This document shows, in pieces, positions 44,401-56,700 of a DNA stretch of 64,000 nucleotides. The translations under genes were made by a program, and so were the position numbers. The DNA is from Hippasteria phrygiana (Eukaryota > Echinodermata > Asteroidea > Valvatida > Goniasteridae), in the NCBI GenBank assembly GCA_037893225.1, contig JAZGUH010000329.1, positions 248,001 to 312,000 on the forward strand. Direction: 5' to 3'. How positions within the stretch are numbered: the first letter of the stretch is position 1; each line of letters begins with the position of its first letter. Below the pieces are notes generated by a model. It was not told the DNA's origin and did no database searches. It saw only the letters and a list, made by a program, of their open reading frames with translations.

Positions 44401-47400
44401 AAAATACGGCAACGAGCCGGGGGCCGGGGGGTTCGACCCCCCAAACCCCCTCCCTCTGGATCCGCCCCTACAATGGACAAAGTTTGTGCGTTCACACCTT
44501 GGATGATATGAGGTTGAGACGTGGCATGGTCATTGTGTGGACGAGGTTGCCATTGACAACCAGACGAATCTCCATGGAGTCATGCGTGAACGCCAGAATG
44601 TATGGGAAGGCACAAACTGTATCGTGGAGATAACAAAATGTTCATGGTCAACTCAGTCATGTTTTACAAGCACCAACGATACTGATCAATTCATACTGTG
44701 ATCTACATGTTTCTCTTCGTAAGTGTGACGTCATAGTGGTTTCAAATGTGCAGTGCAAATGAGTGCACACGAACAAAGCACCCATGCGTGTAGTCTTACA
44801 CGCTTTCCACAGAGCCCTTCGTATTTTGTGCCCGGAATTGAAAATAACGCTATACGAAGAAAACAACTGACAATCAAGAAAGGTTGTTTGGACCTACATA
44901 AATTTCCAACCATAGACGAATCCAGAACTGACGAAAATAGCACCATCTGCGCACTTGAAAGTGAGGATCTCAGTAAACAACTTCCTATGCTGAGCCTGCC
45001 ATTTATGGTGCGATTCATTCATGTATGATGCTAGTAATGTAAACACCAAATGTGGCGCTCTCAACAGAGAACAGTCTCTCATTGCAAAAATTAATTTCTA
45101 GATTTATATACCATTGGAAAGAACACATCATGAGCTTTAAAATGATGAAAGAATTACTATAATCGGAGTTATGAAAATGTAAATTTTATTAGATGATCCA
45201 GCACTATTGTAGAAATTAAGCGATAAAGTTTGCCCTTCATTTCTGCACCGCTGAACCTAGCCATGGTATCTCCTTAAAGTGTCTCTCATTGGTTTATTTG
45301 TGGACATATCGGTCAGATCGGCCAATCAATGAAGAGTTTAGATCACAAGCTATAAATTGATACCAAGTTTGTTAAGGTTGTATTAAAAATGGCGATGTAC
45401 ACGAATCGAAAAATATCGAATCTTATGGAGAAAACTAAACACAAATTGCGGTGATTTTCTTGTACTAAAATACAAAAACGAAAACACAGTATGATTTGAT
45501 TTTACATAAACTAGCATTTTATGCAATACAACGAAAATCGAATATTTCGACCCTCAATTGATTTTTGCCTGTAGCTCAAAACGGAGGAATGCGACTTCCG
45601 ACTGGTCCCTTATAATAATGGCACAAATATAGGTGAATGCACATACAATGGTAGGAACCTCTTGAATCAATGCATGAAACATAAGACCTTTTCATTCATA
45701 CATTGTGAATTAGTGGGCCAAATAGTCGGAGAAACCGTAAGTGTGCAATAACTTCAGTAATTTATTATCTCCATGTACTAGGTCTCCCAAAATTCTCCAA
45801 TAATATATTTGAAATTTGTGTCAATTTTACCGATGGCTTTTGGAGCTGAGTTCCAGTGAATGTCGAAATCAGAGGAATTCTCTCCAGATAACTTCTTGAA
45901 CTGGGAAACATCTAGAAGGGGTATAATAAAAGACGTTATACTACAGAATAACGCTTGCATCAGTACCAAATCAGACACAGAATCCCTCGAAGGCCATTTC
46001 CCTATACGGGTGATTATGACGGGGTCGCCGCTTTGCCCCCAAAAAATAACATTTAATATATAAGTTTTGAGGCTTTGCATGGTGGAATATCGATATCGTT
46101 TCGGTTTGCGGTAACACCATGTGTTTATCTCAACTAACGAGAGGTATGGGTTCCGAAAAGAACCTTATCGCACAACTCGTATATCAAACGCACACAATAC
46201 CACGGTGTCAACCAATCACAACACACACAACAAGAAAAATACCATAGTGGCAACCAACCACAACACATCACACAACAGTGGCACCAATCGGAACGCTTCC
46301 CTTTCTACACACAATCCCAGCAAATACTACTTAAGGAGCTGCATCGGCAAACCTCCTCATTCTCCTGACGAAGATTATAGCAGGCTAATCGAAACGTTGA
46401 GAACAACCCGAAAAGTCCCCATGGTTCTCCCTGAACCATACCCGTGAAGTCTCCATGGTTCTCCCCTGAATCATTTTTCTCACTTATCGACAATAGAGAA
46501 AACGAGTTGCACGAAAATTGGTTCTCCCTTGAACCCTTCTCACTTAACGAAGGTTGAGATACGAGTTGTGCGATAAGGTTCTTTTCAGAACCCATACCTC
46601 TCGTTAGTTGAGATAAACACATGGTGTTACCGCAAACCGAAACGATAACATTTAATAAATTAAAGGATTACAAAATTAAAGATACCGTGCTTTTTGGACG
46701 TGGCAGTCCAAAAATTAATTTTCAAATTGAACTGCTAATTTGTTAGCATTGGATAAGCTTTCAAGAGAGACATTCCACACAAAACATCGATTGAAGATGA
46801 GGAACACAGATAATAAATTGCAATTTTGCAATATGAGCGGCACGCTCCTATCTTACAGCGTTAATGTATAGAGCAATCATCATGCGTAAAATTAAGACCG
46901 AATAGATTGCAGAGTGCGGTAATCGGTTTTTTGTTCGTTCAAAAATCGATTCTCCGTTATTTGTTTGTCGGGGGAAATCCATTGAATTGAAATTTTCATC
47001 GCAGCTTTAATAAATTATAATATTACTTCTTATAATACGGCTGTCGGGTGCAGGGGCGGATCTAGCTTTCAATATTTTTTTTGGGGGGGGGGGGGGGTTG
47101 TACCAAACGATCCCACTAAGGGGATCCGGGGGTATGCACCCGGAAAATTCTGAAATCCAGGGGCTTTTTCCTGCAATCTAAGGCATCTCGGCAGCGGCGG
47201 CGATTTCTCGTCAAGGTTGGGGGACGGAGGAAAAAGCGCACAAGCAACAATAATAAGCCAGTTCGGTATTCCAACTGCGCATGTGCACAACAAGATTCGA
47301 CGATTTTTCTCTGGGGATAAACGTGGCAGAAAAGTTCACACAAGGCTGTGGGGGACGTGGTAACCGAAGATGCATTCTGTGCAATTTTTCGTGAAATCGA

Positions 47401-50400
47401 AAAGACGATGGAAACTTTGTTTCGAACAAAAGTTTAGACACACAAGATACCTGAAAACACTTTTTTTTGAAAAATGTTATTTCAGAACACGACGATATCG
47501 TTAAATTTGTCAGTACCCGCTTTGCCTTTCCACGCATACAATGAAATGTTTCTCCCGAAAGAAAAGTTTGATGCGCACACGCGCAGTTGGAATACCGAAC
47601 TGGCTTATTGTTAAGCATTTTGTACTTTTTGAAAATGTGTGCTGAACTTTGTGTATTCTGGTGCATTCTGGTGCATGTAAAAGCCAATGACCCATGACCA
47701 TGGGGAAAATATTGGGAGGGACACTGCCATAGCCGTCCCCTCCCAAAAAAATATTGGGGGGGCACATGTCCCCCCCCCCTTCCCCTGGGATCGCCGCCCA
47801 TGCATTTCGGGCACCGTTTAAAGCTGCATAATTGTGTGGTTTTTAAAGAAGAATTTGCTCATATTGGGCTGAAAACAACTTTCATCAGCATCCCAGGGGG
47901 GAGGGGAAGGGGGGTTGCAACCCCCACAACCCCCACCCTAGATCCGCCACTGGAGTGTCCCAAGCTTCACACAAAACTGGCCGATTTCGTGTGCAAGAAG
48001 TAACTTTAATTAGATGCCGTACTTGAGATAGTTGGCATAATAAAAGAGCGTATAATAAGAGTAATATCTTTTAAAAGTACAGTGACTATCATGGTCAATG
48101 TCACAACTCCCCCTGGGGTATGAAACGCGGTTACGGGATTGTGTTTACCCCCACAACACTCGGTGCAAACACCGTAAATAATACTTACTGAAAACCTCTG
48201 ATTTGTCAAGTAATTTTGTTAATATTTACAAATCATCCATTCAGTGTATGTCCACAAATGAGCGACGTTAATTAACTATCAACATTTACACAAATATGTA
48301 CAAAATGTATTATGAAGTTATATGCAACCGAGTGAATTCTGGTCCGGATGAAAGCTTGAATTAGTATGACCAAAATAATCTATAAATCTAACCTTTACCG
48401 GAGTATGGGAAAAGGAATGATTATGGATTAACAAACGAGAATCAATTCCTGGGACAACGATCTGCACGCAGTAAATAAGGTGCAAACTTACGGTTGTAGG
48501 ACAAGAGAAGCTCCGGTTCTTCGTCTTCGTATATATCCAAGGCAGACACGAGGTTCACTTGCTGTGGGTTTAATAATCAAACACTTGTTTCAATTTAATT
48601 TGAACTCGATGAATTTCGCACAGAAACTGTTTACGGAAAGAAAGTATCATTTCACGTAGTTCGGAATAAAAAAAATTACCTTGCTTGTTTCGACAAGATT
48701 AAGACGGAATGTATCACCATTCTTCTCATTGATGAGATCGAACTGGTTCCGGAAGGCTACGCATATTTGGTTATCCTCTTTCCCGCCGTCTACCAGCGAC
48801 ATAAGGACGGGGACCTCCGATGCGACAAGTTCCTAATCACATAATAGACAGGATAGATATCTTTGATTCAATAAAAGGCACTCTAAGCTGTAAATACTAT
48901 ACTCTCTTAATGTAAAAGAGTGAACAACTCACTCTCCAAAAGAGTGAATCCCTTAACAAACCACTCCAAAAGAATGAAAACCACTCCAAAAGAGTGAAAT
49001 TTCCACTCTTTAGAGGAGCTATATAAGGGAACACTCTTTTTTAGACTATATAGTCCCTTATATGAAAAATTCGCTATTTTTGAGTGGTTTTCATTCTTTT
49101 GGAGTGGTTTGTATAAGAGATTCACTCTTTTGGAGTGGTTTGATAAGCAATTCACTCTTTTAGAGAGTGAGTTTTTCACTCTTTTACATTAAGAGAGTAT
49201 AATGATCTTAGTAACCTCAAGTGGTTTATAATGGGGAGGTGAGTTTGTCCCACCAACGGTGGAACTGTGGCAGTTTACCCAGCCCTGGGTCTATAGTTCT
49301 GAAAATTGGTATAATTTCTTCTGTATCTATTGAAGATTTATCCTCTATTTAGATTTGACCCAGGGAAACCGTAAGAGTGGTGGGGGCTGGCAACCCCAAA
49401 TATGGCAAATCCCACCACCTCTATTACTAGCCCTTTACTTTTACCTTTGTACCTTAGCCTTGTATTGGGTGACTTCGATAAAAAAAATGAGTCTGCAAGA
49501 ATACAAAAAACTCCGAATATTATAAAGTGCTTAATAGCAGGTATATATAATACTATAGCCTGAATTCAATATCAACCTGAATATTTCAAGCAGCACTGTC
49601 AATGCTCAGAATTACGGAAACAGCACACCGCAGTATTAATAGGCGAGCGGGTCCAATGTAAACACTAATGAACTACAAACACATTCTACATTTTCCATTC
49701 TGAGACAGGTGTGTCTCCTACTACTTCAAAGGGACACAGTATTCTAAAATTCCTGAAAATCTGATCTTATATTAATTTAACGTTAATGGTCTTTAATATT
49801 ATTTCTAATGTCGCTTTAAATAAAAAAGTTCAAAACACCTCACAGTTTTAAGCATGTTTATCGCGTTCATAATCTGTTCATTTTAACTTTTTAAATCAAT
49901 AAAATTTAATTAGCAAGTTCTTTCTCAAAGGGAAAAAAAATATAATAATTTCTGCATTTGTTTCAGAAAAATGTTTACAGGCACTATGTTGCTACTTTTC
50001 CGTAACATAAAACAATGTTGGCTTGATATCAATTACGTGTAGTATAGCTCGCAATTTGGCCCCGAATAAGGCATAATGATTCACCATGAGTTAAACTTTC
50101 ATATAGATTTTGCCTCAGGAAAATGTTAAATAGTTAAAAATGAAAGTGTTGAATCCAAACACTAAAAAAAGAGAGATTTCGGTGAAAAACCTTAAAGACT
50201 TCTTTTAGTTTTTTAGTCTAATAAACGTCAGAGTGTGAAGCCAGCTTGGTTTCACTACCTACCCTGACGAACGTGAATCCTTCCACGGGGTCGGTGTCAG
50301 TGGCCATACACCATGCCGTCCATGCAGCGCTGTGCTTCCACGCCATGACCAGGAGCTTCTTACCCACCGCTACTACCATCCGTAGATGGCTGCCTCCTGG

Positions 50401-50767
50401 ACGACTCAGAGCATACAGCTGACAACCTGAGCAAAATTGAAAGCCAGAGGCATTTTGGGAGAAAATGCAGGGGGTGAGATTTGAGGGAAATGAAAAACCC
50501 ACGAAACATTCGGAGGCAATTGTATGGCCCTCCTGAAAACTGCATCAGAAAACTGAATCTTCTACTAAAAAGATACCGTTCAAAATTGCCAAAAAATAGG
50601 GTCATTAGAACTAAAACAAGACATTTTGGAATGATTGAAACAACTTCAGGACCAAAATATAATCACACAAAAATCATACATTTTTTAGAGAACAATAATT
50701 GCCAGATACAGGATTAACGGACAAAAACTACACTTAAAATGAGCAGGAGCGGATCCAGGATTTTTTG

Positions 50768-50799
<32 letters not shown>

Positions 50800-53700
50800 C
50801 GGTTGTGAAATTTGTTTTCGTACAATTTCCCAAAAAGTTGACTCCCAAGAGTTGACTCGCCCGCAAACAAAATTGTACACACTTTCCCAACGTTGGTGGC
50901 GCTATTCAACCTCTTTGTTTTGTTCTTACCCGCACACGCAAAGTAAGACCTTTACAGGGTTCTCCTTTTCTTGGTTTGATACGGTACTTTAGGTATGGTC
51001 CTTACAAGGAAAAACAAATGGAAACGAGCGAGGGGGGGGGGGGGGGTTCCGACCCCCAAAAACCCTGTGGGTCCGCCCCTGATGAATTAAACTGCTGTTA
51101 ACTACTAACTGACCCGAAATATACAAATCAACAAAATTAGCTGGCCTAACGTTTCGAATTTCAGCAAGTTCTTTCCCAAAGGCAAAACCACACTTTAATC
51201 CACAGCATGGGTGAGTCTGGCTTATTGGAAAAATCGCTGAAGCTGGGATGAGATCCAAGGGGGCTCCACTATTTTGAAACACGACATTACGTTTGTGCAA
51301 ATCAAAATCACTAAATTCAGGTAATTCACTGAAAAGAATCATCCATGTAATTTGATTTCATGCGCAAGAAGTAACTAAAATCTGGTATTGAGATGGTACA
51401 AAAGGGGGAAATGAGTGCATTCAAGTCATCTCAAGACGAATAACTTAGTTACCCCTCTCTTTTGCGGAGGGGCACGTTTTGTAAAACGCAAACTTAAATC
51501 AGTAAATATTTTGCTTTCGATATTATCTCGTCCTACATAATACACTGCAAAAACAGTGTTGAGCAATTAAACACTTTTCTGAACACAGTCGTTTTTTGCT
51601 ATACTCGCGAGGACAATGCTTTGTGTTTCCTATTCTTCCTTTAATATAACCCAACCCCATAGACTAAGCACGTATCCTTACGTTCGAGGACCAATTTTAA
51701 CAAAAGACCGTCTCTCGAGGACAAGAAAGATTCTTTTGTGTGTTCTTTCTCCTCTTGTCCTCGAACGTAGTACAATACAAGAGCATTGCTGTCAGTTTGT
51801 AAACACGTTGACATCCTAAATATGTTTAGCGTATTGATGGACAGTGTTTAACCTTGAACATTGATGTTTAGGAATTGGACACGTAATGTTTAGCTTCTAA
51901 ACATGTTTACAAACTTATAGCAAGATTGTGTTTAATTGCTAAACACAGTTTTTAGAGTGTAACTCAAATCAAGTCGATCTACCGTCCTTGTAGGTCGTGT
52001 TCATCTTTATATTTATAATATTTAACATTATATAACTTTTCTTTTTAAGTAGTGTTCTATTTTTTGCAAAGGCCTTCACACAAGCCTTTACACAAAAATT
52101 TGGGCTTTTGTTTTTCGTTTGTATTTTGTATACCTCTTACACTTGCAAATATCGTAATTATTATTACACCATGAAGATCCAGGAAACAAATGTTTTCCAA
52201 AGTACAGGACTGTAGTTACCGCTTAGTTACCTCCAAAAAGATATGCCTGATGCATGTTTGCTTTCATCTGACGATCTTTCCTGCGTAGGAATATTAATTC
52301 CTACCTCTTGTATCTTTGATTATTTTGTTGTTGTAGCTCCGTACCTTGACTGGTTTTTAGCTTTGCTCGGGGCGAACTTGTATTTAAAAAAAACATATGG
52401 TATTTAGAGTGAACTTGTATTAAAAAAAACCATATGTTATTTAGAGTGCCGTGAGTATTAAGGGGTTTTCGAAACGCTGGCTTCGACTTCTGAATAACTG
52501 AGAAGCAAACAAATGTACGTATTCTAACTAATTGTGCTTTAATAATCAACCGAATGAATATTCCTGAAGCGGAACAAGCACCAAAAATTTGAATATTTCC
52601 ATTTGGTTTGCTTCTCAGTTATTCAGAAGTCGGAGACGGAGCCGAAGCCGAGACGAAGCCAGCGTTTAAAAAAACCTTAGTTGCTAAACTACCTATGGCC
52701 ACTTTCGCACGTTGTCTAACTTTTACCTTTCGTTCGTTCCAACTTATGGTCTTTACAATCGTTCTTGTTCCGTACGACTAGCTCGTTCGGTTCGCCTTCA
52801 AAGTCGGTTAATCGAAACACATATACTCGGCTCTCCTTTCCTGAAAGGAGAAAAAGACAAGACATGTTTGAACCTTTCATTAAGAAACTGCATGAACGCG
52901 AGGAGGGGTCATCCGAAGAGTTGACAGCCAAATCGCAAGGTCTTCTTGCCAAAGAGATTCTATCCAAATCGCAATGGCCAGTTTGGCAAATTGGGTGCAT
53001 GGGTGGATTTTGTACATTTAGTCACACAAATCGTGGAAACTTGTAAGAACAAAATTTGAAATTTAAAAAGGAGCCAATGAAAATCAAAAAAGAAAAAATG
53101 CCCGGACCAGGCTTGGTTGGTACTGGCTACAAATTCAGACTTCCTATCCATCAAAAAAATCTCCTTTGTCTTAGTAAATTTAAAAAAATAAATTTCGGAG
53201 AATGTCTGAAAGTTTACAAAATCTGCCTTTCAAAAAGTTGCTCCCTTCCAAAAGATGATTTTCATTTTTTAGCATTAATATTTTTGCTCTGGAACCGTTC
53301 AATGACAAAAAAATACATCAATTCGACGCGTACAAAAATGATCGCATCGAACTCTGTAGGGTTATCTAAAGGGCGTGGTTTACTCGCCAACGGCAACAGA
53401 TCAATTATCTGAACAGGTGCAGTATATCCCTACCTTTATCTGCCCTGAAGATAAGAAGATCATGCGCTTCAACCACACTCAGTTGTTTGGCAGCCACCGT
53501 CCTATCGAAGATCATGCGAGGTGGAAGGCCCTCTGTAAAGAAAAACAAGTTTAAAACCTCTTGAATACGGATGACGGCCATAACAACAATTTGAAAAAGA
53601 CCACCTGGCTGGTTGTCGTCTATACTGGCATTCCTGCGCGTAATCATTCCATTTAAGTTTCAACTATATTAGATAAGATTTGAAGCTTTGCATGGTGGTT

Positions 53701-56700
53701 GCTATATGAGAGAGACTGGGATTGCGGGTAACACCATGTGAAATAAATCTCTTCTAGGAAGAAGTGTGGTTCTGAAAAGAACCGGGGTGAGTGGGTAACT
53801 CGACGTTTCGGACAGTGTGCTCTGTCCGTCACACTCCTGAGGACGGACAGAGCACACTGTCCGAAACGTCGAGTTACACACTCACCCCGGTTCTTTTCAG
53901 AACCACACTTCTTCCTAGAAGAGATTTATTTCACACGGTGTTACCCGCAATCCCAGTCTCTCTCATTTCAACTATAATGTTATTGAATGGGAGTGTAATG
54001 AGCAGATGGAGCTTTTATTAAACAAAGCTATATTTTTTTCTTATAAAATACTTTCTGCCGACGTGTATGCAAACTCATGACCATTGTATTTATTGGCCTA
54101 TTATTAAACTGGGAATACGAGATTCCCGATTTTTGTCAATATATTATTTTACTTAACATTGTATTGATAGCTACCACTTTAAAGCTGATGTGTCCGTGCT
54201 TTGGGTCGTATTGCCCAACAAATAAATGTTCAAACTGCATTGCTAATTTGTTAGCATTGGATAAGTTATGAAGCTTTCCTTGAGACACTGCACCAAAAAA
54301 GTCGACCAACGATAAGTTACAGATTTGATAACTTTTAAATTTTGCTTATACTTTCTTTGTCTTTAAGAGTAGCAAATAATAAAACAATGTTTTTCAGGAA
54401 GACCAAATAGAATACACAGTGTTGTTTTTTGTTCAAAAATATATTTTTCTTCCATAATTCTGCAGTAGACGGAAATCCATTAAGTTGAAACTTTCAGTGA
54501 GAGCACAGACAGATTACTTTTAAAAAGACGAGAAAGGAAACCTATACGGATACTTTACCTTCGATGCAGAATATTCCTACTTCTGTGCCCACAATGAGCC
54601 GGTCACCTTTAGAAAAGGAAACAAAAACCTTATTTTTATTTATCCTATTTTCGCATTTAATGCCAGTCGCAACTTCTAGCACACACGATAAATCTACATA
54701 GTTTTAAAAATTGACACAAGTGAATTTTAAAATTCTGGGGAAATCAAACTAGAAGGAGTAAATACACAGAGATACAGTGGAAGAACAGGGGACCAGATGC
54801 GATGTGATTGTAACGTTAAGCAAAAACACAGACCCGGGCTGAACAGAGCCATGGACTCCACATAGACTCCACAGACTGTTTTATGGTAATTTGTATTTTG
54901 TATAAGAATCCATCTTCCATGGAACCCCTTCATGTCCGACCCTCTGTTGCTTCATTGAGCCTATTTTATCGATACTATCATGGAAGGTGTTCCAGTGGCC
55001 TTTCATCATTAGTTCCCCCGTCGAAACTTTCAGGTACTCTACTCGCCTGGCTGTCTCATCACATCCTTTCATTGTTGTTATTCCAAAGGTTAGTAGGCCC
55101 TACTGTGAGATACTCTTCATTTTTTTTCCTCGTACTGGCTCTCTCTCTGGAACGCCTTATACCTGTAACCTGCTTCCCTTCCACCTGATCTTACAAAATT
55201 CAAACCGAATACCTTCTATCCCTGTGATTTCTGTCTTTTCTTGTCTTTTGTGGCCCACACCTTGAGTGGCCCTTTCGGCCTTGTGTTGGGCGATACTCAT
55301 AAAGAAAATCTTTCACCTCTGACCCACCCACTGTTGTAATAACCGGGAATAGTACATTTTGGAGATTTTCCCGTAGAATTGTGACAAAACATTTCGTCCT
55401 TACTCTGTTTTAACTCTTTCATCGATAAAACTGAAACTTATGGAATCCTATTATTGGAGAGCATTCCCAACAATTCTAAGCCTCGAACCCATTAATTTTC
55501 TATTATAAAGGATACTTGTGCCCTCAGGGTGACACAAAAATGTCTCCCTGTCCCCCTCATAACTTTACTAATTACGCTTCAGTAGATCTCCCCAATGACC
55601 TATTTATACTTTGCTGACGTAAAGGCCTAGTTTTATGAATTTATTTTGAATCATACACACAGAGTTATTGCTCAACTTACCCCACGAATCTCCACACAGG
55701 ACTTCGTGTGCAAAGTCATTATTGATGCACTGTGGTTCCCAGGGCTGTATAATAAAAAGAGGAAGGATATTATCTGTTAATATCACATTTTTCCGTTTTT
55801 GTTTACGGCAAGCAGAGAAGTGAATCACCCACAGCAACAAATTAGAAGCGGACATAGAGGGCGCACTTCATGTATAACTCTGGCAGGTTTCCCATCGGCT
55901 GGAAGTTCTAGCAAAGGTGAAGCGACCGCGTCCGAATCTTGGGGCTAGAGCTACTATCTTGGTCAAAATGCTTGGGACACCTCAACAGTAGACCGCCACC
56001 CCCGTTCTCCCGCTCAATCATCTTGACGTCCGTTGTTGTGGCGCCAGTAACAGGGGTAGTTCTTTATCTTTCCAATTCAAAAGAGTGAATCATGGCTTGC
56101 AAATAGACCATTTGCGAGTTAAATTTGAATAATATCTGGTACGCTGACTTGCTCAAAATGCTTTGCACATTTTAACTTTGAATTCTCCAGACCAAAGAGA
56201 CTGTTACTATATCACGTGATTCGGGGCAAGCCGTGATTCGGGGCAAGCCTTAATGCTAGCAACCCACAGCTCGGGAATGGTCTGGTGTCTTTGTGCCATT
56301 CTCACCCATTGTGAACAATGTATTGGTGCTGAGCGTCTCCTACGTAACTATGCAAGAGCTTGCCCCGAATCATGTGATATAGCAACAGTGTCTTTGGTTT
56401 GGAGAATTCAAAGTTAAAATGTGCCAAGCATTTGAAGCAAGTCCGTGTAGGCCTACCAGATGTTATTTAACTTTAACTCGCAAATGGCTTATTAGCACTT
56501 ACCTCCCTCTTAAGGAGACTTGTCGTAGCTAAGCTTGTTGGGGCGTCTCCCTTGACGATGGTTTTTAATTTCAGCAGCTAAAATTGTAAATAATTAAATT
56601 AAAATGTTGGCAAATCTTCAAGCAAATCTTCAAAAAGAAATAAAAGAACACCGGGTTTGTTCATTGTGTATATCGAGAACTTCCCATTGTCCTTCTGATG

